Of a stretch of DNA of 40,846 bases, positions 14,718 through 23,508 are shown piece by piece. Where the stretch lies: NCBI GenBank assembly GCA_017881465.1, contig JADGQV010000007.1:1-40846 (forward strand), read 5' to 3'. The stretch's first letter is position 1, and every line of letters begins with the position of its first letter. Below the pieces are notes generated by a model that saw only the letters and a list, made by a program, of their open reading frames with translations, was not told the DNA's origin and ran no database searches. Position numbers and translations under genes: made by a program. Source of the DNA: Gemmatimonadaceae bacterium. GTDB lineage: Bacteria > Gemmatimonadota > Gemmatimonadetes > Gemmatimonadales > Gemmatimonadaceae.

Positions 14718-15773
14718 TCATCGAACCGCGACGTCGAGCACCATCGCGCCACGCAGTCGCGTGGCGCCACTGAGTCGCGCAAGCGCCTGGTTGGCGAGCT
14801 GCAGCGGTAGCATCTCCACTGTTGGACGCAGGCCGATTTCCGCAGCGGCCGCCAGGGTTTGCCTCACATCCTCGCGGGTCACGTTCGCGACACTCTTGAT
14901 CTCTCGCTCCATCCACAGGTGCGCTGCGTAGTCGAGACGCAGCAGCTCGTTCTGATCGGTAGAAGATTTGCGAATGGCGTTGATTACCAGGCGGCCGCCC
15001 GGCGCAAGGCGTGGGAGCACGTCGACGATCGGCTTCCAGACCGGCGTCGTATCGATGACTGCGTCCAACTGCTCGGGCGGCGCATCCGAGGTGTCACCCG
15101 CCCATGCGGCACCGAGCTCGAGCGCGAAGGCACGCTCCTCCGGATTTCGCGCGAAGACGTAGACAGGGGATGCAGGATAGCGGTGCCGCGCCAACTGCAG
15201 CACGAGATGCGCAGAGGCGCCGAAGCCAGCGAGTCCCAGCCGCTCGCCGTCAGACAAGCCGGCAAGACGCAATGATCTCCATCCGATCGCACCCGCACAT
15301 AGCAAAGGCGCCGCTTCAGCATCGGCCAGTGCGTCCGGTATGGCGTGGGCGAATGCTGCCGGCACGACAGCGTACTCGGCGTATCCACCGTCCACATCAC
15401 AGCCCGTCGATCGGAATTGCGGACAGAGATTTTCCTTAGCCGTGCGGCACCAGCGGCAGTGACCGCAGGCGGAGTTGATCCAGGCGATGCCGACGCGATC
15501 GCCCTCTCGAAAGCCAGAGACGCCGCTGCCGACATCCGCGACGCGGCCGATCACCTGATGTCCTGGAATGACCGGATAGCGCGGCGCCGCGACGTGTCCT
15601 TCGACGATATCGAGGTCTGTGCGGCATACTCCACAGACGGATACGCGCACCAGCACCTCGCCATTTCCGGGCGTGGGAGTTGTAACTTCGCTCATCTCGA
15701 GGGGCGACATGTTGCTGGAGTACGCCGCTGGTTGCCGCAGGAGCATCGCGTGCATTGTCATCTCCGCACTCAC
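14718..15773 (-). CDS. Zinc-dependent alcohol dehydrogenase
   Basis: The 351-residue protein is a medium-chain dehydrogenase/reductase. Catalytic zinc ligands are in VCGVCRTDLD and PGHQVIGRV, and structural zinc cysteines lie in ACGHCRWCRTAKENLC. The nucleotide-binding Rossmann strand is near residue 180 (LGLAGFGASAHLVLQLA), with GASA in place of the canonical GxGxxG. The AdhP/AdhA-like form suggests NAD(P)-dependent alcohol or aldehyde interconversion, plausible as a fermentative electron outlet next to the phosphoketolase route. The second in-frame Met (15755) is an alternative start. It is convergent with prs and divergent from the metal ABC genes. Confidence 0.87.
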   Translation of the reverse strand: MSAEMTMHAMLLRQPAAYSSNMSPLEMSEVTTPTPGNGEVLVRVSVCGVCRTDLDIVEGHVAAPRYPVIPGHQVIGRVADVGSGVSGFREGDRVGIAWINSACGHCRWCRTAKENLCPQFRSTGCDVDGGYAEYAVVPAAFAHAIPDALADAEAAPLLCAGAIGWRSLRLAGLSDGERLGLAGFGASAHLVLQLARHRYPASPVYVFARNPEERAFALELGAAWAGDTSDAPPEQLDAVIDTTPVWKPIVDVLPRLAPGGRLVINAIRKSSTDQNELLRLDYAAHLWMEREIKSVANVTREDVRQTLAAAAEIGLRPTVEMLPLQLANQALARLSGATRLRGAMVLDVAVR

Positions 15774-15933
15774 ACTAGACCTTCATCCGTCGAAACGCTA
15801 CTCCATCGCGAAAGTCGAGAAGCAGCGCGAGCACGAGCCATAGTGAGTATCGAATGATTGTGCGGCATCGGTCGGCAAGCGCTATTGTTGTTTGCTAACA
15901 TGAGTACGCCCACGATGCGAGAAGCCTGCATTG

Positions 15934-16647
15934 ATGCCAGTGAAGACCGCCAACGCTGTTGAGGTCGACCATCTCTCCGTCCGCCTGGGCGACGTCGACA
16001 TCCTCCGCGATCTCTCCTTCTCCGTGCCCCTTGCGTCGTCCGTCGCCGTCATCGGGCCCAACGGCTCGGGAAAGACGGTGCTCTTCCGAGCGCTCATCGG
16101 CGCTATTCCTCACACCGGCAGCGTGCGATGGGCGCCGGGCACGCGCATCGGCTATGTGCCGCAGAAGCTCGATCTCGAACGCGACTTGCCGGTGACCGGT
16201 CGCGATTTTCTCCTCGCGCGAGCGCGCCTCGCGTCGGCACCTCCGAGCGCGATCGAACGCGCGCTTACGCGGGTCGGACTCGCGCCGGACATCCTGGGCA
16301 AGTTGGTCGGCACGCTCTCGGGCGGCCAGTTTCAGCGTTTACTCATGGCCTTGGCGCTGCTCGCCGATCCCACGGTGTTGCTGCTCGACGAACCAACCGC
16401 CGGCGTCGACGAGCCCGGACAGGAGCGATGGAACGACACCGTGCGCCGGCTCCAGACGGAGGGCGTCACGGTGCTTCTCATCTCGCACGATCTGAGCGTG
16501 GTGATGCGATTCGCCACGACCGTCTTGTGCCTCTCGCGTGACCACACCTGCTTCGGCATCCCCCGCCAGGTGCTCACCCCTGAGATTCTTGCCCAAGTCT
16601 ACGGCGAGCCGGTTGGGCTCTTCGTTCATGACGAGCATCTCCGCTAG
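15934..16647 (+). CDS. Metal (Zn/Mn-type) ABC transporter ATP-binding protein
   Basis: The 237-residue ATPase has Walker A GPNGSGKT near residue 40, the Q-loop in VPQKLDLERDLPV, the signature LSGGQFQRLLMA, Walker B VLLLDEPTAGVD and the switch His in LISHDLSVV. The sequence after the Q-loop and the C-terminal QVYGEPVG segment are typical of ZnuC/MntA-like importers. The start is ATG 15934; a TTG lies one codon upstream. The permease gene overlaps its 3' end by 20 bases. No solute-binding protein gene lies beside it, so the substrate (zinc, manganese or iron) is not fixed. Confidence 0.88.
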   Translation: MPVKTANAVEVDHLSVRLGDVDILRDLSFSVPLASSVAVIGPNGSGKTVLFRALIGAIPHTGSVRWAPGTRIGYVPQKLDLERDLPVTGRDFLLARARLASAPPSAIERALTRVGLAPDILGKLVGTLSGGQFQRLLMALALLADPTVLLLDEPTAGVDEPGQERWNDTVRRLQTEGVTVLLISHDLSVVMRFATTVLCLSRDHTCFGIPRQVLTPEILAQVYGEPVGLFVHDEHLR

Positions 16648-17404
16648 CTCGCTCGCGCTCTCGGCCGCCATGGCGGTCGCCGCTGGCCTCATCGGCTCGT
16701 TCGCACTCATGCGACGAATGACGCTCGCGGCCGACGCGCTGTCGCACGTGGCGGTGCCCGGCATCGGCGTGGCGATCCTGTTACGCGTGCATCCGCTGGC
16801 CGGCGCGGTCGTCGCGCTAGTGGCGGGCGCGGTACTCATTTGGGCGCTCGAGAGTCGCACGCGTCTGGCTACCGAGACGATCATCGGCGTCGTCTTCTCG
16901 GCGGCATTGGCGGTTGGTGCGTTGCTCACCACCGGCGAAGAGCTCATGGACGCACTCTTCGGTGCTCCGAGTACGCTGTCGCTGGTGGAGCTGGTCGCCG
17001 GCTTTGTCGGTGCCGGCTCCGTCATCCTGTTCGTTCTTCTGGCGCGCGACCGGCTGATCCTGATGTTCGTCTCATCCGACATCGCGCGGACGGCCGGTAT
17101 CAACGTAAGGCGCCTGAGCCTCCTGTACCTCCTTGCGTTTGCAGTCACCGTCGCGCTGGGGCTGCGCTTCCTGGGCGCGCTGCTCATGGGTTCTCTCATG
17201 ATTATTCCGCCCGCGACGGCGCGCCGACTCGCGCGCAATCTGGCCAGCATGCTCGCCATCTCGGTGGCGGTGGCTCTGATCGCGACACTCTTTGGAGAGT
17301 GGGTGGCCGCGCGATTGAACCGGGAAAGCGGCCCGATGATCGTATCGGTCGCCGCGGTGTGCTTCTTCCTGAGCCTGGCAAGCCGACGCGCACCCGGTGT
17401 GTGA
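16628..17404 (+). CDS. Metal ABC transporter permease (ABC-3 family)
   Basis: The 258-residue integral membrane protein belongs to the ABC-3 (ZnuB/MntB-like) permeases. It has about seven to eight hydrophobic helices, an early ALMRRMTLAADALSHVAVPG segment (the family hallmark near helix 2), GINVRRLSLLYLLAFAVTVA, and MGSLMIIPPATARRLARNL near the coupling helix. ATG 16628 lies inside the ATPase gene and preserves the family N-terminus; the 20-base overlap implies coupled translation. It forms an importer with the preceding ATPase and a binding protein that must be encoded elsewhere. It is convergent with the ABC-2 permease gene. Confidence 0.88.
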   Translation: MTSISASSLALSAAMAVAAGLIGSFALMRRMTLAADALSHVAVPGIGVAILLRVHPLAGAVVALVAGAVLIWALESRTRLATETIIGVVFSAALAVGALLTTGEELMDALFGAPSTLSLVELVAGFVGAGSVILFVLLARDRLILMFVSSDIARTAGINVRRLSLLYLLAFAVTVALGLRFLGALLMGSLMIIPPATARRLARNLASMLAISVAVALIATLFGEWVAARLNRESGPMIVSVAAVCFFLSLASRRAPGV

Positions 17405-17422
17405 CGATCGCCTGCGACTGCT

Positions 17423-18223
17423 TTACACCTTCATCCGCTGAAACGCCACGCTCCCAACCGCGATCACTACGACCGTGAATCCCACCATGACTGCCAGATC
17501 GAGTCCAAGCGCGAAGTGCGCCGTACCCAGTATGACGTGCCGGAGCGCGTCCACCGAGTAAGTCAGTGGATCGAGGCGGACGAGCGGCGCCAGCCACGAC
17601 GGCAGGCGATCGAGTGGAAAGAGCGCGCCCGAGAAAAAGAAGGTTGGAAATAAGAGGAAGCTCGACACCAGCTGGAATCCTTCCGGACTTTCCATCCACG
17701 CGCCAAGGATGAGCCCGACGCTGACCAGCGACGCCGTGGTGAGCGCGAGAATCAGGAGCGCGGCGCCAAAGCCGGTTACTGTTGGGTGCAGCCCCGGAAT
17801 CATCCCGAAGCGAGACAGGACCACACCAAGCACGAGGAGAATGACCGACTGCACCACGGAATCGGTCGCCCCACCCACGACCTTACCGATGAACACAGAG
17901 GTGCGCGAGATCGGTGCGACCAGTACCTCTTTCAGGAAATCGATCTTCCGATCCCAGACGATATAGACGCCGAAAAAGATCGACGAGAACAGCACCGCCT
18001 GTGCGAGAATGCCGGGATAGATGAACGCCTGATAGTCAGTCCCAGGGATGGAAACGCTGCGCCCCAAGCCACCGCCAAAGACGAGCAGCCACAGGATTGG
18101 GTTCACCGCGGAGGCGACGATGCGGGATTTCTCACGGAGGAACACCTTCCACTCGCGATACCAGATCGCGCCGATGCCGCCTATCTCGTGGCGGATCTGT
18201 AGTGCATCGATCGTTCTGCCCAT
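17423..18223 (-). CDS. ABC-2 type transporter permease
   Basis: The 266-residue protein has six hydrophobic helices in the ABC-2 arrangement. An N-terminal EWKVFLREKSRIVASAVNP segment precedes the first helix, then come FIYPGILAQAVLFSSIFFG and the conserved FPTFFFSGALFPLDRLPSWL loop near residue 195. Such permeases export lipids, polysaccharides or drugs. ATG 18223 follows a purine-rich GGAGGGAGG and overlaps the upstream ATPase gene by 43 bases. It is the last gene of the minus-strand run with PEP synthase and the ATPase. The substrate is unknown. Confidence 0.88.
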   Translation of the reverse strand: MGRTIDALQIRHEIGGIGAIWYREWKVFLREKSRIVASAVNPILWLLVFGGGLGRSVSIPGTDYQAFIYPGILAQAVLFSSIFFGVYIVWDRKIDFLKEVLVAPISRTSVFIGKVVGGATDSVVQSVILLVLGVVLSRFGMIPGLHPTVTGFGAALLILALTTASLVSVGLILGAWMESPEGFQLVSSFLLFPTFFFSGALFPLDRLPSWLAPLVRLDPLTYSVDALRHVILGTAHFALGLDLAVMVGFTVVVIAVGSVAFQRMKV

Positions 18224-19158
18224 CCTCCCTCCGCTGACGATTCCCGCATCTCCCTGCCCGTGTAGTGCATGAACACGTCGTCGAGCGACGCAGGTCGCAC
18301 CTCGATCGACTTCACTTCGCCGATGGCCTGGAGGATCTGGGGCAATCGATCCCTTGCGTCGCGCACGGTGAGTTGGACGATCCCGTTCCGGCGTTCGATC
18401 TTGTCGACGAACCCCAGTGCCTTGACCGCGTCGAGATTCGGCTCGCCCTTCCCAACGCCGAGGCTCACGACATCTCCGCCCAGTACGAGCTTGAGATTGG
18501 CCGGCGAGTCGAGCGCTACGATTTTGCCATGATCGATGATGGCGAGCCGGCTGCACAACCGATCCGCCTCTTCCATGTAATGGGTCGTCAGAACCACGGT
18601 AATGTTTTCCTCGCGGACCAGGCGCTCGACATACGCCCAGATATGGTCGCGGGACTGCGGATCGAGCCCCAGCGTCGGCTCGTCGAGGAAGAGCACCTTG
18701 GGGCGGTGCATCAGGCCCCGCGCCAGCTCCAGCCGCCGGCGCATTCCACCCGAGTAGTGCTTCACGATGCTGTCCTTCCGATTCGTGAGATCGACGAGCT
18801 CGAGCACTTCGACGATACGCTGTTCCCGCAGCGCCGGCGGCATGCCGTACAACATTCCGTGGAGCTTGAGATTCTCGTAGCCGGTGAGGGTATCGTCCGA
18901 GCTCGGATCCTGAAAGACAATGCCGATCGAGCGGCGCACCTGGCCGGCCTGGCGCACGAGATCGAAGCCGTTCACTCGCGCCGTGCCGGACGTCGGCCGC
19001 ACGAGCGTCGTCAGCATCAGGAGCGTCGTAGATTTTCCGGCGCCGTTCGGGCCGAGCAACCCGAAGAATTCACCGTCCGCAATCTCGAGGGTGAGGTCGT
19101 CGACGGCGACGATGTCGTCGAACCGCTTCGTGAGGTGGTCAATCTCGATAATTGCCAT
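18181..19158 (-). CDS. ABC-2 type transporter ATP-binding protein
   Basis: The 325-residue ATPase has Walker A GPNGAGKST near residue 38, the Q-loop IVFQDPSSDDTLTG, the signature YSGGMRRRLELARGL, Walker B VLFLDEPTLGLDPQ, and the switch His in LTTHYMEEADRLC. A C-terminal regulatory domain of about 100 residues ends SLDDVFMHYTGREMR, which is typical of DrrA/CcmA-like drug or lipid exporters. It starts 26 bases after the PEP synthase stop and overlaps the permease, so the three genes probably share a transcript. A link between PEP synthase and the exporter is inferred only from position. Confidence 0.9.
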   Translation of the reverse strand: MAIIEIDHLTKRFDDIVAVDDLTLEIADGEFFGLLGPNGAGKSTTLLMLTTLVRPTSGTARVNGFDLVRQAGQVRRSIGIVFQDPSSDDTLTGYENLKLHGMLYGMPPALREQRIVEVLELVDLTNRKDSIVKHYSGGMRRRLELARGLMHRPKVLFLDEPTLGLDPQSRDHIWAYVERLVREENITVVLTTHYMEEADRLCSRLAIIDHGKIVALDSPANLKLVLGGDVVSLGVGKGEPNLDAVKALGFVDKIERRNGIVQLTVRDARDRLPQILQAIGEVKSIEVRPASLDDVFMHYTGREMRESSAEGGWAERSMHYRSATR

Positions 19159-19184
19159 GTTGCGCCGGGATCGGAGTGTCGGCC

Positions 19185-21560
19185 TCAGGCCGGCATAACC
19201 CGAGCCCGTGCGAGAAGAAGCCGCAGCTCCGCGCTGGCAATGTTGCGCCGCGTGCGATCGATCGCATCGACATTCACCGAGATCGAGTCGATGCCCCACT
19301 CCACCAGACGCTCAGCGTACTCCGGGTGCACCGACGGCGCCTGCCCGCAAATCGAGCAGGTGAGTCCGAGGCGCCGGCACTCCGCGATGATCGAGTGGAT
19401 CGCGTCGAGCACCGCCGTGTCGCGCTCGTCGTAGTCAGCACCGAACAGCTCGCTGTCGCGGTCCACTCCGAGCATGAGCTGCGTGAGATCGTTCGAGCCG
19501 ATCGAGACGCCGGTAATGCCGAGCGCGGCGTACTCCGGCAGCCGGTAAACCACCGATGGCACTTCCGCCATGATCCACCGCTCGAGCCGCGCATCAGACC
19601 CAAGCGGGCTCGCATCCACGAGGGCGAGACAGGTTTGCAGTTCGTGCGCGGTTCGAACGAACGGGATCATGAGGTGAAGGTTCTCATAGTCGCGCCGCAC
19701 CTCGGCGAGCGCGCGGAGCTCCAGCGCGAACAGATCCGGCTCCCGGGTATACCGGAAGCAGCCCCGATACCCGATCATCGGGTTCGCCTCGGTGGGCTCG
19801 TACGCCGCGCCGCCGGTCAGATTCCGGAACTCGTTGGACCGGAAGTCCATCGCCCGGTACACGACCGGCCGTGGGTTGAAAGCCTGCGCGAACGCGCGAA
19901 GACTCTCGGCCATGCGGCGCACGAACTCGTCGGCACTCCGCTGCGCGAGGAAGGCACGCGGATGCATGTGTTCGAGTGCCTCCAGCATCATGAACTCGGC
20001 GCGCAGGAGCCCGACGCCGTCAACATCGCGCGATGCGACTTCGACGACGCGATCCGGCTCCGCGAGGTTGACGTAGAGGCGTGTCCCCGTGATCGGTGCG
20101 ACCGGTGCGGCGCTCGCGCCCTGAGTAACGCTCGTCACGCCTGCCGCTGCCGCTTCCGGTTGACCGATGCTACCCACCACGACTGTCCCGGCGCCGCCGT
20201 CGACCGTGACGAGCGCTCCCGTGACGAGGACGCGCGTTGCATCGTGCGCGCCGACGATGCACGGAAGCCCAAGCTCGCGCGCGACGATCGCGGCGTGCGA
20301 TGTCATGCCGCCCGCATCCGTCACGATTGCCGCCGCCCGCCGCATGATCGGGACCCAGTCCGGCGAGGTCATGCGCGTCACGAGGATCTCGCCCGTCTTC
20401 ATCGACGCCTCGTCTGTCGGCGAGTCGAGCACGCGAACTGCACCAGTCGCACGACCGGGACTGGCGCCCAATCCATGCACGAGCGGTTTCGCCGATGGGC
20501 CAGACGCGGCGATCGCGGGTCTCGCGGTCGGCGTGGTGATCGGACGACTCTGTGTCAAATAGACATCGGCCCCTTCGATCGCGAACTCGAGATCCTGCGG
20601 CACGCCATAGTGCTCTTCGGCACGACGCGCGAGAGTGCCGAGCGTCTGGACCTCGCTCGCCGTGAGTACGGGCGCCTTCGCGCGCGGATCTCCGGTCAGG
20701 TCGACGCGAATGGTCGACCCCTTGGCGTCGTCCCACCTGAGTAGAAACTCTTTCTGCGCGACCTCGGTCACAATCGCCGAGAGCGACTGTTTGTCGAGGA
20801 CGTGCCTGTCCGGCGTCACGGCTCCCTGCACCACGGCCTCCCCAAGTCCCCATGCTGCTTCGATCACAAGCCGCGACGGGTCGCGGGTCGCGGGGTCAGA
20901 CGTGAAGATGACGCCCGACTTCTCCGAGTTCACCATCCGCTGCACGACGACGGCGACCGGCATCTCGAGGGGGAAGCCCTGCTTGATGCGATAGAAGAGG
21001 ACGCGCGCGCTGAACGTCGACGCCCAACACGCTTTCACGCTCTCGATGACCGCGGCCTTCCCCGAAACATTGAGAAAACTCTCGAACATTCCGGCGAACG
21101 AGAACTGTGCGGTGTCTTCGGCGGTCGCCGACGAGCGCACGGCGACTCGTCTGCACGACGTCTTGTCCTTCGTCAACCCATCGTACGCGCTCTCAATCGC
21201 GCCGCGTAGCGAGTCAGGCACGGTGCCGGTAACGATCAATTGTCTAAGCGCGCTTGCGCTACGCTCGAGTGCTACCGGATCATCCGAGTCGATGTCCTTG
21301 AGCAGTGCGGCGATCCGGGGGCCGAGCTCGTTGCTCTCATAGAACTGCCGGTATGCCTCTATAGCGAGAATGAAGCCGGGAGGCACCGGCAGCCCCGCCG
21401 CCGTCATCTCGCCGAGATTGGCGCCCTTTCCGCCGAGCGTCGGCACATCGGAACGCCGAGCATTTGCGAATGCGACGATCAGATTGGTGGAGCGTTCGCC
21501 AGAGTTCGTGTCCGGCGGCGCGGATTGAACAACGGGCGGGGGAGTCAGAGTGGTTGCCAT
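19185..21560 (-). CDS. ppsA: Phosphoenolpyruvate synthase
   Basis: The 791-residue cytoplasmic enzyme converts pyruvate, ATP and water to PEP, AMP and phosphate. The N-terminal ATP-binding half begins LGGKGANLGEMTAAGLPVPPGF and contains RRVAVRSSATAEDTAQFSFAG. The swivel domain holds the phosphorylated histidine in GGMTSHAAIVARELGLPCIVG. The C-terminal PEP/pyruvate barrel carries NPMIGYRGCFRY, LMIPFVRT and the catalytic cysteine in TCSICGQAPS. Length matches the family (about 790). ATG 21560 was chosen from the conserved domain start; no strong Shine-Dalgarno sequence is visible. It is divergent from the HGHR-box USP gene across a 220-base region that contains a shared element, so both may respond to one regulator. 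Confidence 0.95.
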   Translation of the reverse strand: MATTLTPPPVVQSAPPDTNSGERSTNLIVAFANARRSDVPTLGGKGANLGEMTAAGLPVPPGFILAIEAYRQFYESNELGPRIAALLKDIDSDDPVALERSASALRQLIVTGTVPDSLRGAIESAYDGLTKDKTSCRRVAVRSSATAEDTAQFSFAGMFESFLNVSGKAAVIESVKACWASTFSARVLFYRIKQGFPLEMPVAVVVQRMVNSEKSGVIFTSDPATRDPSRLVIEAAWGLGEAVVQGAVTPDRHVLDKQSLSAIVTEVAQKEFLLRWDDAKGSTIRVDLTGDPRAKAPVLTASEVQTLGTLARRAEEHYGVPQDLEFAIEGADVYLTQSRPITTPTARPAIAASGPSAKPLVHGLGASPGRATGAVRVLDSPTDEASMKTGEILVTRMTSPDWVPIMRRAAAIVTDAGGMTSHAAIVARELGLPCIVGAHDATRVLVTGALVTVDGGAGTVVVGSIGQPEAAAAGVTSVTQGASAAPVAPITGTRLYVNLAEPDRVVEVASRDVDGVGLLRAEFMMLEALEHMHPRAFLAQRSADEFVRRMAESLRAFAQAFNPRPVVYRAMDFRSNEFRNLTGGAAYEPTEANPMIGYRGCFRYTREPDLFALELRALAEVRRDYENLHLMIPFVRTAHELQTCLALVDASPLGSDARLERWIMAEVPSVVYRLPEYAALGITGVSIGSNDLTQLMLGVDRDSELFGADYDERDTAVLDAIHSIIAECRRLGLTCSICGQAPSVHPEYAERLVEWGIDSISVNVDAIDRTRRNIASAELRLLLARARVMPA

Positions 21561-21707
21561 GCACGAACAGTGCATTGTGCCGCGCAGCGCGTCTGTCAGG
21601 AAGACTCGTTTTGATGGTCGGGGGATGCCGCTACGCTTGTAAGCGTTTGCCCGATGGCATGGCATCCAGACAGCTCGCTAGTGCTGGCCACTTGGGGAAA
21701 GTTTTGC

Positions 21708-21749
21708 GTGAGGAAAACTCTCACAAAAAACCAGTACATCTCCGACGGA
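21708..21749 (+). promoter_or_regulatory. Shared upstream element, copy B
   Basis: The 42-base block starts with GTGAGGAAAACTCTCAC (21708-21724, dyad arms GTGAG/CTCAC) and differs from 4229-4270 at two positions only. It lies between the divergent ppsA and USP genes, 32-73 bases upstream of the USP ATG and about 150-190 bases from the ppsA ATG. The immediately preceding bases add TGGGGAAAGTTTTGCG. Conservation outside this block drops before the coding region begins, which supports a functional site rather than simple leftover identity. Confidence 0.6.
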
Positions 21750-21780
21750 CAGAGCGCTCTGACTGTTGCACCTTCCGCTC

Positions 21781-23037
21781 ATGGGATACAGCGAAGACAG
21801 CCCTCCGCGACACGGTCATCGCTCTCCGTCCGAACTGGCTGAAGACGAGATCCTCGCGGCGATCCATGGAAACGTCTGCGTGCCGGGCCGCATCGAAGAG
21901 ACCGGGCCAACCGGCACCGAATCTGTGCGGCACACCCACGCCGCACTGTTGTCGTGGGCCGATGCGCATCCGCTCACAGGTGCGCCAGTATCGCCGCCGC
22001 GCGATAGCAAGCCCACTCCCCCTACGCCGACCGAAGCTGTTCCGCCGCCGACGAAGCCGAAGGAGAAGAAGCGAGCCGTGAGAACCCAGACAGCTCAGAC
22101 TCCAACCGCGGAATCAAGACCTGCCGTGGCCGCGAGCGGATTTCGCCGCCTATTCCGTCCCGGCACCTCGTTCAAGCTCCTGTTGGCGATTGAGAACGAC
22201 GACAATGCTCGAACCGCAATTTGCGTCGCCGATGCCTTGACCGCCCGCGGGGCCACCCCGAGCGTGATCAGCGCCGCCGAGTTCATGATACCGGCGCCCG
22301 GGACCCCCGACTCGATGGTGTCCCATACGGAGGCGGTGCTCGGAGAAGATTTCCATTACCATCGCCGTCGCTCCTTGCAAGCCCTGATTGCGGCGGCGAC
22401 CGGCAGGGACCAGGATTGGCCGATCACTAGCGTCGTTGGAGATGCTGCGCTTTGCATTGCCAAGGAGGCGGAGACTCAACACAGCGGGCTGATCGTGATG
22501 GGTATCCATCAGCACGGCGCCTTCGAGCAGGCGATCGGTGAGAACACGGCCACGCGCGTCATGGGCAGAGCACCAGTACCGGTGCTTGGCGTCCGACCCG
22601 CGTTGTCCGGCTTGCCGAGGAGAATAATGGTCGCCACCGACTTCGGGGACGCCAGCCGCGAAGCTGCTCACCTCGCCGCAAATCTAGCTGAGCCTGGCGG
22701 TTCCGTGATCCTCGTCCACGTACGTCTTCCGTCACCGATCGTGGAAGAGGGGGACGAGGGCGCGGCCTTGGTCCAGCGCGAAGGGATTGAGCATGCCTTC
22801 CTTCACCTCGCCGAGGAGATCAACAAAGGCAGGTCGATTCGGGTTGAAACCGTCAGTCGAACCGGTGACGCCGGGGCGCAACTCATGGCCGCGGCCAACC
22901 TCATTTCGCCTGAGCTGATCGTGATTGCGAGTCAACGGCATCATCTCATTACCCGCCTCATGTTGGGGAGCGTCAGTCGGAAGTTAGTGCGTGAAGGTTG
23001 TTGGCCCATGCTCCTCACCCCGCCCGCAGGGCGGTAG
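21781..23037 (+). CDS. HGHR-box tandem universal stress protein (fused copy 2)
   Basis: The 418-residue protein fuses two things that are separate genes at 4302-4562 and 4605-5567. Residues 1 to about 80 are the HGHR-box module (PPRHGHRSPSELAEDEILA, WADAHP). Residues of about 80-115 are a Pro/Lys linker (PTPPTPTEAVPPPTKPK). The remainder is two USP domains (TSFKLLLAIENDD; RRIMVATDFGDASREA). As in copy 1 the second domain's loop reads ASQRHHLITRLMLGSVSRKL, without the usual glycine pair. GTG at 22078, preceded by AAGGAGAAG, corresponds to the ATG of the separate USP in copy 1, so an internal start giving a second product of about 319 residues is possible. The gene has a copy of the shared element upstream. 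Confidence 0.88.
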   Translation: MGYSEDSPPRHGHRSPSELAEDEILAAIHGNVCVPGRIEETGPTGTESVRHTHAALLSWADAHPLTGAPVSPPRDSKPTPPTPTEAVPPPTKPKEKKRAVRTQTAQTPTAESRPAVAASGFRRLFRPGTSFKLLLAIENDDNARTAICVADALTARGATPSVISAAEFMIPAPGTPDSMVSHTEAVLGEDFHYHRRRSLQALIAAATGRDQDWPITSVVGDAALCIAKEAETQHSGLIVMGIHQHGAFEQAIGENTATRVMGRAPVPVLGVRPALSGLPRRIMVATDFGDASREAAHLAANLAEPGGSVILVHVRLPSPIVEEGDEGAALVQREGIEHAFLHLAEEINKGRSIRVETVSRTGDAGAQLMAAANLISPELIVIASQRHHLITRLMLGSVSRKLVREGCWPMLLTPPAGR

Positions 23038-23058
23038 CGGGCTGCGGGACTACGCACG

Positions 23059-23454
23059 ATGACCCCGGCCATTGCAGAAAAGACTCTGGCCGGCGGGGGA
23101 ATTTCCGTCGCGCGCAAGCCGGCCGGCCCGGCCCCGGAAATTCTTCGCTCCCCTCACGCTTCGGTCTCACCCAAAACGAGCGAGGCCGCCGCGGTTTTCC
23201 AGACCCGCGGCTTGACGAAGATCTACAAGATGGGGGAGGTCGAAGTACCGGCGCTTCGCGGAATCGATCTCGAGCTCCACTCCGGGGAGCTCGTCGTGCT
23301 CCTCGGCGCGTCCGGTTCCGGCAAGTCGACTCTCCTCAACATCCTCGGCGGTTTGGATGTCCCCACAAGATCGATGACGGAGTGCGAGTCCGCTCCCGTG
23401 GAAGCGATAACTGAAGCCGGGCCTGGCGAGGGAGAAAATTCCGCTAACTTTTAG
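23059..23454 (+). pseudogene. Truncated ABC transporter ATP-binding protein (MacB/LolD-like)
   Basis: The 131-residue frame has a proline-rich leader, then a good match to the start of a MacB/LolD-type ATPase: [22 protein letters not shown] and Walker [24 protein letters not shown]. Family similarity stops at about 23371. The remaining 28 residues (starting [14 protein letters not shown]) match nothing I recognise, and the signature motif, Walker B and switch histidine are all missing. It is therefore a gene fragment, probably cut by a deletion whose junction lies near 23370. It sits 21 bases after the fused USP gene and 54 bases before acetate kinase. A short peptide could still be made. Confidence 0.75.
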
Positions 23455-23508
23455 ATCGATGCGCGCAATCGATCAGGGGTATCGCAGTCAGTTCGCCAGG
23501 CGCCTTTC

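Noticed and set aside
15774-15930. A possible Zur or MntR operator before the metal ABC genes
   Set aside because: TTGTTTGCTAAC shows only a short dyad and no recognised box; not enough to claim metal control.
18265-20744. Long plus-strand frames opposite the ABC ATPase and PEP synthase genes
   Set aside because: They are Arg/His/Ala-rich reading frames antisense to clearly conserved genes and show no domain; high G+C makes such frames common.
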